The notes beneath the pieces are model-generated. The model was not told the DNA's origin, made no database searches, and saw only the letters and a list, made by a program, of their open reading frames with translations. A stretch of 64,000 nucleotides of DNA from Campylobacter sp. CCS1377 (GTDB taxonomy: Bacteria > Campylobacterota > Campylobacteria > Campylobacterales > Campylobacteraceae), in NCBI RefSeq assembly GCF_040008265.1, contig NZ_CP155620.1, positions 1,240,001-1,304,000 of the forward strand, given 5' to 3'. Shown here one piece after another: positions 1 to 7,985 of this stretch. A program made the position numbers and the translations under genes. Within the stretch, counting starts at the first letter, position 1. The number at the start of each line of letters is the position of its first letter.

Positions 1-1
1 T

Positions 2-454
2 GCGAAAAGATGGGATGCAAGCTATTTTGCAAGGGTAGCAAAAGAATTTAGTTCAACTCATAAAATTTTAATCTTTGGAGTAGAAAGTGAGAGAGAAATT
101 TGTGATGAAATTGAACATTTTCTTTTAAAAGAAGGTATAAAAGCAAAAAATCTTTGTGGTAAAACCAGTATTTATGCTTTATGTAAAAATATATCCTTGC
201 TTGATTTGCTCATCACAAACGATAGCGGTCCTATGCATATAGGCGCAGCTTATGGGGTGAAAACGGTGGCTGTTTTTGGCTCTACTAAATTTAGTCAAAC
301 CTCTCCTTGGCAAGAAAATGCTAAAATAGCACATTTAAATTTAGCTTGTATGCCTTGTATGCAAAAAGTCTGTCCTTTAAAACACCATAAATGTATGAAA
401 GATTTAAAACCACAAATCGTCATCAATGAAGCTAAAAATTTATTAAAAATTTAA
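2..454 (+). CDS. waaF: ADP-heptose:LOS heptosyltransferase II (5' part outside window)
   Basis: The last 150 codons of a glycosyltransferase family 9 protein are open from the left edge to a TAA stop. The GT9 nucleotide-sugar-binding signature NDSGPMHIGAAYG is present, followed by a Cys-rich tail (CMPCMQKVCPLKHHKC) typical of WaaF/RfaF. The enzyme adds the second L-glycero-D-manno-heptose to the inner core of LOS, on the cytoplasmic face of the inner membrane. The four genes that make its ADP-heptose donor lie 3.5 kb away on the opposite strand. In C. jejuni waaF marks the right end of the variable LOS block, which fits the variable genes that follow. The call is firm; the truncation is due to the window edge. 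Confidence 0.9.
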   Translation, partial: AKRWDASYFARVAKEFSSTHKILIFGVESEREICDEIEHFLLKEGIKAKNLCGKTSIYALCKNISLLDLLITNDSGPMHIGAAYGVKTVAVFGSTKFSQTSPWQENAKIAHLNLACMPCMQKVCPLKHHKCMKDLKPQIVINEAKNLLKI

Positions 455-462
455 AAAATTCA

Positions 463-494
463 TTTTTTTTTTTTTTTGATTTTTGTGCTAAAAT
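463..494 (+). promoter_or_regulatory. 15-T tract and extended -10 promoter of the O-acyltransferase pair
   Basis: A run of 15 T occupies 463-477, directly after the waaF stop codon. About 11 bases further on is TGCTAAAAT, an extended -10 (hexamer 489-494), and an AAGGA ribosome-binding site precedes the ATG at 523. The T-run lies where Campylobacter promoters carry T-rich sequence in place of a -35 box. It may also serve as the U-tract of a weak waaF terminator. A homopolymer this long is likely to vary in length. Confidence 0.55.
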
Positions 495-522
495 CATCTC
501 TTTAAATTTCAAAAGGAAGATT

Positions 523-2028
523 ATGGTTTTTTCATCATATGAATTTATATTTGCTTTTTTACCCATTACGCTAATCATATTTTATTTACTAAAAGCTTAT
601 AATCATTTCTCTTTGGCAAAGCTTTTTTTGGTGTGTACAAGTTTGTTTTTCTATGCTTTTTGGAAAATTGAGTATGTTTTTATCTTACTTTTTTCAATGT
701 TTATAAATTTTTTCTTAGCAAGTTTTATACTTAAAAAACAAAAATGGGGGGGGGGTATTGGTTTTTAGTCCTAGGCATAAGCTTTAATCTTTTACTTTTA
801 GGCTTTTTTTAAATACACAAATTTTTTACTAGAAAATTTCAATGCTTTTACAAAAGTAATCCATCTTGATTTTAACATTCCTTTACCACATATACTTTTA
901 CCTTTAGCGATTTCATTTTTTACCTTTCAGCAAATTGCCTTTTTGGTGGATTGCTACAAAAAAAGCAATATAGAAGACTTAAAAGCAAAAAATTCTTATA
1001 AAATTGATTTGCTAGATTATTCTTTATTTATCACCTTTTTTCCACAGCTCATCGCAGGTCCGATTGTCCATCATAAAGAAATGATGCCACAATTTCACTC
1101 GCTTTTAAATAAAGAAAAAGCTTTGATTAATTGGGAATTTATGGCAAAGGGTTTATTTATCTTTTCCATAGGGCTTTTTAAAAAGGTTTTCATAGCAGAT
1201 AGCTTTGCTGCGTGGGCTAATGCGGGATTTACTTTAGCACAAAATGGCGGGACTTTAAATATCTTTGAAGCTTGGGTGACTTCACTATCTTACACCTTTC
1301 AGCTTTATTTTGACTTTAGCGGGTATTGTGATATGGCCATAGGTTTAGCACTTTTCTTTGGTATCGTTTTACCGATAAATTTTAACTCTCCTTATAAGGC
1401 TTTAAACATAGCTGATTTTTGGAGAAGATGGCATATAACTTTAGGAAGGTTTTTAAAAGATTATTTATACATCCCACTAGGCGGAAACCGCGTAAGCAAA
1501 ATCATCAATCTAAGAAATCTTTTCATTGTAGCATTTTTAAGCGGAGTTTGGCATGGAGCCGGATGGGGCTTTGTGATATGGGGCAGCTTGCACGCTATAG
1601 CTATGGTAAGTCATAGAATTTATAGCTTTTTAGCAATCGGAAAAAGCTTTTTAAACTCAAAAATTTATAAAATATTTGCATGGCTACTTACTTTTAATTT
1701 TTTAAATATAGCTTGGGTGTTTTTTAGAAGCGAGAATTTAAGTGGTGCGATAAATATCTTAAAAGCAATGTTTGGCATAACTTGGGTGGAACTACCTTAT
1801 AAGTTTAAAGCAAGTTGGCTTTTTAGAGAAATAGGCGGAAATGATAAAATGGTTGGTTTCATTTTAATCTCTTTTATTATTTGCCTTTGTTTTAGAAATA
1901 GCATACAAATGCTTGATAATTTTAAACCAAATATCAAAAATTCCATCATTATAATGCTATTTTTATACATAGCATTGATTATGATTGGCGTTACCCCATA
2001 CACCGAATTTATTTATTTTAATTTTTAA
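523..2028 (+). pseudogene. MBOAT-family membrane O-acyltransferase, frameshifted twice (phase-variable G tract plus T tract)
   Basis: This is a membrane-bound O-acyltransferase of the AlgI/PatA type, which moves acyl (usually acetyl) groups across the inner membrane for surface-sugar modification. The MBOAT core is clear: FWRRWHITLGRFLKDYLYIPLGG, then WHGAGWGFVIWG with the conserved His, with many hydrophobic segments. The first 74 codons read well up to a run of ten G (746-755), where the frame is lost and TAG follows at 766-768. Sense reading (YWFLVLGISFNLLLLGFF) resumes in another frame, then fails again at a run of seven T (804-810), where six would restore it. From 811 the frame is open to the stop at 2028. 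The shifts cancel overall, but the segment between them is out of frame. Eight or eleven G and six T would give a protein of about 500 residues, normal for the family. Whether the T change is real or a homopolymer sequencing error cannot be told here. Confidence 0.85.
746..755 (+). repeat. Poly-G(10) contingency tract
   Basis: Ten consecutive G lie inside the MBOAT coding sequence. Slipped-strand changes in G tracts of this length switch Campylobacter surface genes on and off. The encoded frame requires 8 or 11 G to continue, so the sequenced state is OFF. Confidence 0.93.
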
Positions 2029-2038
2029 GGAAAAAACA

Positions 2039-3154
2039 ATGTTTAAATCTTATAAAAAATTCATATTTTTTTCTTTATTGATTCCTTTGCCTTCTATATT
2101 AATTCTTTTTGCTCTGCTTTATATTCGCGATCCTTTTTGGTTTTTTCATAAGCCTTATTTTAGAGAAGAAAGTTTTATGAGAGATATGAGAATGCAAGCT
2201 AGGGGTATTATCTTACACAAAGACTTTGATTCTGTTATAATAGGCACTTCTATGCTTGAAAATACAAGCGCAAAAGAAGCGAGTGAAAAATTAGGCGATA
2301 AATGGGTGAATTTATCCTTAAGCGGAAGTGCTTTAAATGAAAGAAATATAATTTTAAACTATTTATTTAAACATAAGCAAATACGAAAAATAATATATTC
2401 GCTTGATGTCTTCACTCTAAATAATGCCTTAGAACAAGATACTAAAAGTTTTTCTTTTATTTATAACGATAATGCTTATAAAAATTTTAAAGTATATTTC
2501 TCTAAAAAATTTATTCTTTGCGCTCTAACCTTTTCTAAAAAAGAAAAATGCATAGGAAAAAGTAATCTTGATACTCTAGTAAATTGGGGTATAGAAAATA
2601 AAAATGAATTTGGTAACTTTAAAAATTGGAATAAAAACCTCTTGCAGTCAAAAGAACTTCAGGATTCTGTGTTAAATATTCAAGATTTTAATCCAAATTA
2701 TAATATAGATATTTCAAAAAATAAAAACTATATAAAACAACAACTTTTAAAAATAATCAATAAACATCCAAATACACGCTTTTATCTCATCATTCCAAGC
2801 TATTCTAGATTAAATTATAGATTATGTAGTTTTGAAGGCTATTATAATAAAGATAGTGAATTATTCTCGAAATATCAAGCGGTTTTAAAATGGCTTGTCA
2901 AAGAAACAAGCAAATATCCCAATGTAAAAATTTATGGCTTTGATGATCTAGATTATGCCGATGATATAAGAAACTACAAAGATCCGGCACATTATAACAC
3001 TAATATGAATTCAATGCAACTTGATGCTATTAAAAACCAAACAAATATTTTAACACCTGAAAATATGGATGAGTATTTTAAAATCATGGAAGAAAAGATT
3101 AGAAACTATGATTTAACTCCATTTGTGGAATTTATCAAAAAACAAGAAAACTAA
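2039..3154 (+). CDS. SGNH-hydrolase-like membrane-anchored protein, partner of the O-acyltransferase (AlgJ/AlgX/DltD type)
   Basis: This 371-residue protein has one N-terminal membrane segment (about 9-28) and a presumed periplasmic domain. It carries GTSM with Ser71 in the SGNH block I position and a C-terminal DPAHYN motif (Asp315, His318) supplying the rest of a Ser-Asp-His site. Proteins of this type accept the acyl group delivered by an MBOAT partner and place it on a cell-surface sugar. The ATG at 2039 was chosen because AAGG lies about 8 bases upstream, only 10 bases after the MBOAT stop, which implies co-transcription. A longer reading from 1985 would overlap the MBOAT gene and lacks a site. 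Unlike its partner this gene is intact, so it may be idle. The acceptor sugar is unknown; LOS outer core or capsule is an inference from position. Confidence 0.75.
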   Translation: MFKSYKKFIFFSLLIPLPSILILFALLYIRDPFWFFHKPYFREESFMRDMRMQARGIILHKDFDSVIIGTSMLENTSAKEASEKLGDKWVNLSLSGSALNERNIILNYLFKHKQIRKIIYSLDVFTLNNALEQDTKSFSFIYNDNAYKNFKVYFSKKFILCALTFSKKEKCIGKSNLDTLVNWGIENKNEFGNFKNWNKNLLQSKELQDSVLNIQDFNPNYNIDISKNKNYIKQQLLKIINKHPNTRFYLIIPSYSRLNYRLCSFEGYYNKDSELFSKYQAVLKWLVKETSKYPNVKIYGFDDLDYADDIRNYKDPAHYNTNMNSMQLDAIKNQTNILTPENMDEYFKIMEEKIRNYDLTPFVEFIKKQEN

Positions 3155-3175
3155 AATAGTTAAAAGCTATTTTAG
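3151..3175. terminator. Bidirectional hairpin between convergent genes
   Basis: CTAAAATAG pairs with CTATTTTAG across a 7-base loop (perfect 9-bp stem), followed by T-rich sequence on the plus side. It contains or abuts the stop codons of both convergent genes. Confidence 0.7.
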
Positions 3176-3929
3176 TTTAAATTTTTTCTTTATATAAAAA
3201 GCATACAAAATCTTAAAAATACTTGGATAAAATCTAAAAATTTCTCTTACGATTTTCCTATAAACTTTAAGTTTTTTATTAATGCGTCCAAGATTAGAAA
3301 TATCACTTTCTAATTTATAATTATGTTTCAACAATAAAGGTATTTTAACAATATTTAAAACCTTATGTTTGTAAAATTTATCCATATAATCATCTATGGG
3401 AGTATAAATAAATTTAGCTTTTGATATAAACTTTTTTGCCGCACTAGGTTTTATTATATAACCTTGCGTCCCCGCAAGTTTTTCAAAACTTAAGTAATAT
3501 TCATCGCCTAAAGCATATAGCTTCTTATCAAATAAATAACAAAGTCTTATATATTCATATCTGTCCCGCAATAATTCTTCTATACCCCCCCCCATCATTA
3601 TTTAAAAACTCGTCGCTAAATTCCACATCATCTTCTAAAATAATTATAGGTTCATTAAGTTTTGCGCATTCTTGCCAAAGTTTATAATGACTAATAAAAC
3701 AACCAATACTTCCCAAATCAAGCTCTTTCCCAAAAACCCAAGAACCCCACCAAGGAAAATGTTCTTTAAACTCTAAATGCTCATTGTTCTTAGCATCTAT
3801 CACTTTGAAAAATATAAATTCTAATTTTTCTTTTAAATTAGGATTTTTTTCAAAAAGTTTGGCAATTTGCTCTTACATATATTCTTTTCTATCTTGCAAG
3901 CGCTCTAAATTTATAATAAAAACTTTCAT
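3167..3929 (-). pseudogene. Family 25 glycosyltransferase (LOS outer core), inactivated by nonsense codon and C-tract frameshift
   Basis: The reading begins at ATG 3929 with [18 protein letters not shown], the classic start of GT25 LOS transferases (Lic2A/LgtB-like). It carries the GT25 features GCFISHYKLW and LEDDVEFSDEF (acidic metal-binding motif). An in-frame TAA at 3875-3873 interrupts codon 19; the flanking sequence stays in frame, so a single substitution (for example from CAA) would explain it. Further on, nine C on the plus strand (3585-3593) shift the frame after codon 115; eight or eleven would join the two halves into about 253 residues. The start overlaps the gmhA stop as TGATG, implying translational coupling. 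The gene is thus off for two independent reasons. Acceptor and donor sugar cannot be deduced; galactose is common in the family. Confidence 0.85.
3585..3593 (-). repeat. Poly-C(9) contingency tract (poly-G on coding strand)
   Basis: Nine C on the plus strand fall inside the GT25 gene. The upstream frame ends with GGGYRRIIAGQI and a stop, whereas the correct continuation is IEELLRDRYEYIR. The length for ON is 8 or 11, so 9 is an OFF state. Confidence 0.92.
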
Positions 3930-4489
3930 CAAAAACCCTCATCTATAATTTGACAAAGTGCGTGGATGATTAAAATGTGCATTTCTTGAATTCTAGCCGT
4001 ATCATCGCTTGGCACGACAAGATTAAAATCACACATTTCATTCATCACTCCACCACCTTTTCCACTAAGTCCTATGCATTGCATTTTTAATTCTTTAGCC
4101 TTCTTAAAAGCTTCTAAAACATTAGGACTTTTTCCACTAGTTGAAATGCCTATTAATACATCATTTTCGCTTCCTAAAGCTTCCACTTGTCTTGAAAAGA
4201 CAAACTCAAAACCATAATCATTTCCTATAGCACTAAGCGCTGAAGTATCAGTTGTAAGTGCAATCCCTGCTAAAGCCTTGCGTTCTTTTTTATAACGCCC
4301 ACTAAGTTCAGCCGCAAAGTGCTGAGAATCCGCAGCACTCCCGCCATTTCCACAAATTAAAATTTTACCCCCATTTTTAAGGCGCTCACACAAAATTTCG
4401 CCCACTCTGGCGATCTGTCCTTTTAACACTTCACTTGCCTCTAAGGTTTTTTTATGCTCATTCCATTCTTTTTCTATTAAATTTATCAT
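3929..4489 (-). CDS. gmhA: Phosphoheptose isomerase (sedoheptulose-7-phosphate isomerase)
   Basis: GmhA converts D-sedoheptulose 7-phosphate to D-glycero-D-manno-heptose 7-phosphate, the first step of ADP-heptose synthesis in the cytosol. The 186-residue length is normal. The SIS-domain phosphosugar-binding loop [16 protein letters not shown] and the later [11 protein letters not shown] segment are both visible, as is the C-terminal His-containing [12 protein letters not shown] helix typical of the family. The gene overlaps hldE upstream by 4 bases (ATGA) and the broken GT25 gene downstream by 1 base, forming a tightly coupled heptose operon. C. jejuni strains may carry a second gmhA in the capsule locus; this is the LOS copy. 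Confidence 0.95.
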   Translation of the reverse strand: MINLIEKEWNEHKKTLEASEVLKGQIARVGEILCERLKNGGKILICGNGGSAADSQHFAAELSGRYKKERKALAGIALTTDTSALSAIGNDYGFEFVFSRQVEALGSENDVLIGISTSGKSPNVLEAFKKAKELKMQCIGLSGKGGGVMNEMCDFNLVVPSDDTARIQEMHILIIHALCQIIDEGF

Positions 4490-5886
4490 TTTCTATCCTT
4501 AATCTTTTCTATAATTTTTGTAGTACTAAAACCCTCTTCAAACTCGATTAATTCAACTTTTGAAACTAAATCAGCACCCACTACGAGTTTATCTTTATAA
4601 TCAGCCCCTTTTACTAAAATATCAGGCTTTAAAAAGCTTATTAATTCAAAAGGCGTATCTTCATCAAAAATCACCACAAAATCAACAAAATAAAAAGCTG
4701 CAAGCATACAAGCTCTTTGAAATTCGCAATTTATCGGACGACTTTCGCCTTTTAATCTTTTTACACTTTTGTCCGAATTTAAACCAACAACCAAAATATC
4801 ACCTAATTTCTTAGCTTTTTCGAGATATTTTATATGCCCAAAATGCACTATATCAAAGCAACCATTGGTAAAAACAACCTTTTTGTTATCTTTTTTTAAA
4901 AGTTTTAAAAGCTCTTCTTTGCTTAAAATTTTTTTCTCAAATTCGCTTTTTTTATAACCTTTTATCTCATCAAAACTCACACTCACGCTACCTATTTTAC
5001 TCACCACGACAGCTGCTGCTTCATTGGCAATCTCACAAGCTTTAAAAATCTCAACCCCACATGATAAACAAAAGGCCAAAACCGCAATTACACTATCTCC
5101 AGCACCTGTTACATCATAAACCTCTAAGGCCTTAGCCGGTGCGATTTGTAATTTCTCATCAAAAAGCGCAATCCCTGCTTCAGAAAGTGTGATAATAGAA
5201 TATTTTAAATCAAACTCATTTTTAAGCTTTTTAATGCCATTTAAAAGATTTTCACCTTCCAGATTATCAAATTTCAAAGCAGTCGATTTTAAAGCTTCTA
5301 GGGCTTCTTTTTTATTTGGCGTTAGAAGCGTTGCACCACTATATTTGCTAAAATCACTTCCTTTTGGATCAATTAAAATAGGAATTTCTAACTCTCTTGC
5401 TTTTTTAATTAAAGCCTTGCATACTTTTGGTGTTAAAACACCCTTAGCATAATCACTTAACACAACAGCTTTAAAATCTTTAACTTTCTCTTCAAATAAA
5501 GCAATAAGCTCATCTTCTAGCAAAATCTCATTTATATCTTCTTCATCAAGCCTTAAAACTTGCTGATTATGCGCCATAATACGATTTTTAAAAGGGGTTT
5601 TGCGTCCAATTTGCGTCAAAAACTCGCCTTTTAAATTTGCTTTTAAAAATGAAGCGCTTTCATCATCTCCTAAAACTCCAAGTGCAAAAACATCAGCACC
5701 CAAACTTTTTAAATTTGCATAAACATTAGCTGCACCGCCTAATCTTTTATCTTCTTTTTGTGTTTTTGCTACCAAAACAGGGGCTTCAGGACTCACGCGC
5801 GAACAATCACACCAAGTATAATTATCCACCATAAAATCGCCCACAAGCAAAATTTTAGGCTTTTCTTTGCTTAGCGCTTCAAGCAT
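4486..5886 (-). CDS. hldE: Bifunctional heptose-7-phosphate kinase / heptose-1-phosphate adenylyltransferase
   Basis: The 466-residue, two-domain enzyme has an N-terminal ribokinase-like domain (about 1-315; [15 protein letters not shown] and the catalytic [14 protein letters not shown] anion hole) that phosphorylates heptose 7-phosphate at C1. The C-terminal nucleotidyltransferase domain (about 335-466; [12 protein letters not shown]) transfers AMP from ATP. Together they yield ADP-D-glycero-D-manno-heptose. The fusion order and length match HldE/RfaE (WaaE). It overlaps hldD upstream by 8 bases and gmhA downstream by 4, so the four heptose genes are probably one transcript running gmhB-hldD-hldE-gmhA. 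Confidence 0.95.
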   Translation of the reverse strand: MLEALSKEKPKILLVGDFMVDNYTWCDCSRVSPEAPVLVAKTQKEDKRLGGAANVYANLKSLGADVFALGVLGDDESASFLKANLKGEFLTQIGRKTPFKNRIMAHNQQVLRLDEEDINEILLEDELIALFEEKVKDFKAVVLSDYAKGVLTPKVCKALIKKARELEIPILIDPKGSDFSKYSGATLLTPNKKEALEALKSTALKFDNLEGENLLNGIKKLKNEFDLKYSIITLSEAGIALFDEKLQIAPAKALEVYDVTGAGDSVIAVLAFCLSCGVEIFKACEIANEAAAVVVSKIGSVSVSFDEIKGYKKSEFEKKILSKEELLKLLKKDNKKVVFTNGCFDIVHFGHIKYLEKAKKLGDILVVGLNSDKSVKRLKGESRPINCEFQRACMLAAFYFVDFVVIFDEDTPFELISFLKPDILVKGADYKDKLVVGADLVSKVELIEFEEGFSTTKIIEKIKDRK

Positions 5887-6829
5887 TTACTTCCTTTTCA
5901 AAAAGTCTTTTAATCTCATCTAAATAGTCTTTTATCCCTTCTTCAAGGCTAAATTGTGGTCTATAAGCAAAACTTTCATCAAGCTTGGCTTCTGTATGGA
6001 ATTGATAAGCTTTCACATAAGGATTTGGAATGTACTCGCAAGGCAAATTCGTGCCAAGCTCACTTTGTAAAATATCGACTATATCTTGAAAAGTTCTTGC
6101 TTTCCCACTTCCTACATTATAAACCCCACATTTTGCATCAAGTGCTGCTAAATTTGCACTTATAACATCTTTAATATAAGTAAAATCTCTAAAAATTTTA
6201 TCACTTCCTTCAAATAAACGAGGTTTATGTCCAGCTAAAATTTGATGTGCAAATTGCACTACCATAGAAGCAGTTTTGTTTTTATAAAATTCACCTTTTC
6301 CATAAACATTAAAATATCTAAGCCCTACTATATGAGCTTTATCATAGTATTTTTTTGCCATTTTATCCATCATAAATTTTGAAAAAGCATAGGGATTTTT
6401 AGGCTCTTCAAAGCCTACGCGTTGAGGACTTGGCATATCACCATAAACCGAAGCAGAACTTGCATAAATAAGCTTCGCATTAAGCTCGATGCTAAGTTTT
6501 ATAAAATCTTCAAAAGTATTTAAGTTTGTATCTAAAACTTTAAATTGATTATAAGCCGTTGTATCTGAAATTGCAGCCTCATGAAAAATAATGTCTGGTT
6601 TAAAATCTCTAATTTTTTTAAAAGTTTTTTCATCTTTAATATCACCCACAAAAAGACTTCCATCAAATTCAAGTAAATTTTTAAAATGCCCAAAACTTTC
6701 CAAATTCCCATTTTCTAAAAGCTCACCACTTCTCATTTTATCTATAATTAAAATTTCATTTTCTTTTTGCAAGTTTAAGGCAAGTTGCGAACCAATAAAC
6801 CCTGCTCCACCGGTAATTACTATCTTCAT
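5879..6829 (-). CDS. hldD: ADP-L-glycero-D-manno-heptose 6-epimerase
   Basis: This extended-SDR epimerase of 316 residues converts ADP-D-glycero- to ADP-L-glycero-D-manno-heptose, the last step before transfer by the WaaC/WaaF heptosyltransferases. The N-terminal NADP-binding [12 protein letters not shown] loop starts at residue 6. The catalytic Ser region [10 protein letters not shown] and the [10 protein letters not shown] (Tyr-x3-Lys) motif follow. [18 protein letters not shown] is the substrate-lid region seen in HldD. The start overlaps the gmhB stop by 4 bases. Also called waaD/rfaD. Confidence 0.95.
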   Translation of the reverse strand: MKIVITGGAGFIGSQLALNLQKENEILIIDKMRSGELLENGNLESFGHFKNLLEFDGSLFVGDIKDEKTFKKIRDFKPDIIFHEAAISDTTAYNQFKVLDTNLNTFEDFIKLSIELNAKLIYASSASVYGDMPSPQRVGFEEPKNPYAFSKFMMDKMAKKYYDKAHIVGLRYFNVYGKGEFYKNKTASMVVQFAHQILAGHKPRLFEGSDKIFRDFTYIKDVISANLAALDAKCGVYNVGSGKARTFQDIVDILQSELGTNLPCEYIPNPYVKAYQFHTEAKLDESFAYRPQFSLEEGIKDYLDEIKRLFEKEVNA

Positions 6830-7347
6830 TTATTTTCCTTATTTTTGAAAAAATCTAAAATTTCTTTTAAATTTTTAAATTGTTTGAAAAAATTCCCTTC
6901 TTTTTTTTCACTATTTACTAAGACTAAAGTACCAATTTTTGCATTTAATCCTGCCTGCATATCGCTTAAATTATCACCTATAAAAATAGAATTTTCTAAA
7001 TCCAAATCAAATTCACTCTTTGCTTTTAAAAGCATCCCAGCCTTTGGTTTTCGGCACTGGCAATTTTCTAAATGCGGACAATGATAAATCTTTTCAATTT
7101 TTATATTCTCTTTGGCAAATTCATCAAGCATAAATTCACAAAGCTTAAAAAAATCATCTTCTGTATAATATCCTCTTGCTATGCCTGATTGATTTGTTGC
7201 TACAAAAAGCAAATAATCTTTTTGCAAAAAATACCTACAAAGCTCAAAAATTCCATCACAAAATTCAAAATCTTCAATTTTATAGACATATTTTTTATCA
7301 ATATTTATAACGCCATCTCTGTCTAAAAATAATGCTTTTCTTTTCAT
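6826..7347 (-). CDS. gmhB: D-glycero-D-manno-heptose-1,7-bisphosphate 7-phosphatase
   Basis: A 173-residue HAD-superfamily phosphatase. Motif I is FLDRDGVIN (nucleophile Asp9, acid Asp11), motif II is ATNQSGIARG, and a zinc-binding Cys/His cluster (CPHLENCQCRKPKAGM) distinguishes GmhB from histidinol phosphatase relatives. Motif IV is FIGDNLSDMQAG. It removes the 7-phosphate between the two HldE reactions. It is the first gene of the minus-strand heptose operon, with its promoter presumably in the 118-base gap shared with the divergent cytochrome gene. Confidence 0.93.
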   Translation of the reverse strand: MKRKALFLDRDGVINIDKKYVYKIEDFEFCDGIFELCRYFLQKDYLLFVATNQSGIARGYYTEDDFFKLCEFMLDEFAKENIKIEKIYHCPHLENCQCRKPKAGMLLKAKSEFDLDLENSIFIGDNLSDMQAGLNAKIGTLVLVNSEKKEGNFFKQFKNLKEILDFFKNKENK

Positions 7348-7427
7348 GTAGAGTATTATAATAAATATAAGTTGAATTTCAATAACAAAATAATAATTTT
7401 ATTTATACAAAAATTACAAAATTAATA

Positions 7428-7433
7428 TATAAT
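7428..7433 (+). promoter_or_regulatory. -10 box of the cytochrome c gene
   Basis: A perfect TATAAT lies 33 bases before the ATG at 7467, and AAGGAG lies just before the start codon. The rest of the 118-base divergent gap is plain AT-rich sequence. Confidence 0.6.
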
Positions 7434-7466
7434 ACCAAGCATTGATTTTAAAAAAGGAGCAAATAA

Positions 7467-7766
7467 ATGAAAAAACTACTTGTAGTTTCAGCATTGGCAT
7501 GTTTAGGAGTTTCAGCGTATGCTGCGGATGGTGCAACACTTTTTAAAAAATGTGCAGTTTGCCATGGTGCAAAAGCAGATAAAGTTTATTTAAATAAAGT
7601 TCCTGCACTAAAAACTCTAACTATGCAAGAAAGACTTCAATATATGAAAGAATATTCAGAAGGCAAAAGAAATGCTTATGGACAAGGTGCGATCATGAAA
7701 ATCAATCTTAAAGGCTTAACTGAAGAAGATTTCAAAGCTATCGAAGCTTATATTGAATCTTTATAA
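7467..7766 (+). CDS. Small periplasmic c-type cytochrome
   Basis: A 99-residue precursor with a signal peptide (MKKLLVVSALACLGVSAYAA, cleavage after about residue 20) and one haem-binding CAVCH motif (Cys29, Cys32, His33). Met residues in GAIMKINLK near the C-terminus can supply the axial ligand. The mature protein of about 80 residues fits a class I monohaem cytochrome (c553-like) carrying electrons in the periplasm. Next to it, convergently, are ccoS and ccoI for cbb3 oxidase assembly, which suggests it feeds a terminal oxidase or peroxidase; that role is inference. It is equivalent to Cj1153 in C. jejuni. Confidence 0.88.
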   Translation: MKKLLVVSALACLGVSAYAADGATLFKKCAVCHGAKADKVYLNKVPALKTLTMQERLQYMKEYSEGKRNAYGQGAIMKINLKGLTEEDFKAIEAYIESL

Positions 7767-7770
7767 TTTT

Positions 7771-7796
7771 AAGGCTTTCTAAGAAAGCCTTTTCTT
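7771..7796. terminator. Intrinsic terminator, cytochrome c / ccoS
   Basis: AAGGCTTTC and GAAAGCCTT form a perfect 9-bp stem with a 3-base loop, followed on the plus strand by TTTTCTTTC. The ccoS stop codon lies inside the hairpin. Confidence 0.85.
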
Positions 7797-7985
7797 TCTT
7801 AAACTCTCTTTTTTACGCTTTTCTAGCATTATCGCATCATTTAAAGCTTCTTCGCTATCATTAAGCGTTGTAAATTTATAATCATCATCAAATTGCTTAT
7901 TTTTAATACCCCAAAGCAAAGTAATTAAAATAATAAAAAAAACAAAAATCGAAACCCCTATCATCATCATTAAAACACCACTCAT
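7779..7985 (-). CDS. ccoS: cbb3-type cytochrome oxidase assembly protein CcoS
   Basis: A 68-residue protein with a single N-terminal membrane helix (about 5-25) and a charged, Lys/Arg-rich cytoplasmic tail, typical of CcoS. Its start overlaps the ccoI stop by 4 bases, the usual ccoI-ccoS order. CcoS is needed to insert haem b and copper into the CcoN subunit of the high-affinity cbb3 oxidase, the main terminal oxidase of this microaerophile. The oxidase structural genes are not in the window. Confidence 0.8.
   Translation of the reverse strand: MSGVLMMMIGVSIFVFFIILITLLWGIKNKQFDDDYKFTTLNDSEEALNDAIMLEKRKKESLRKKRLS

Noticed and set aside
1419-2003. Long open frames overlapping the MBOAT gene (1419-1616 plus strand, 1797-2003 minus strand)
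   Set aside because: They lie over conserved MBOAT coding sequence in other frames, have no SD and no family features.
1985-2038. N-terminal extension of the SGNH protein from 1985
   Set aside because: It overlaps the MBOAT C-terminus and lacks a ribosome-binding site; ATG 2039 has AAGG and begins a normal membrane anchor.
3555-3803. Separate short gene starting at 3803 on the minus strand
   Set aside because: It is the middle of the broken GT25 gene; the true start is ATG 3929 and the frame is only interrupted by the TAA at codon 19.
6591-7084. Plus-strand frames opposite hldD and gmhB
   Set aside because: They are antisense to well-conserved enzymes, are Lys/Phe/Ser-rich by chance, and have no start signals.
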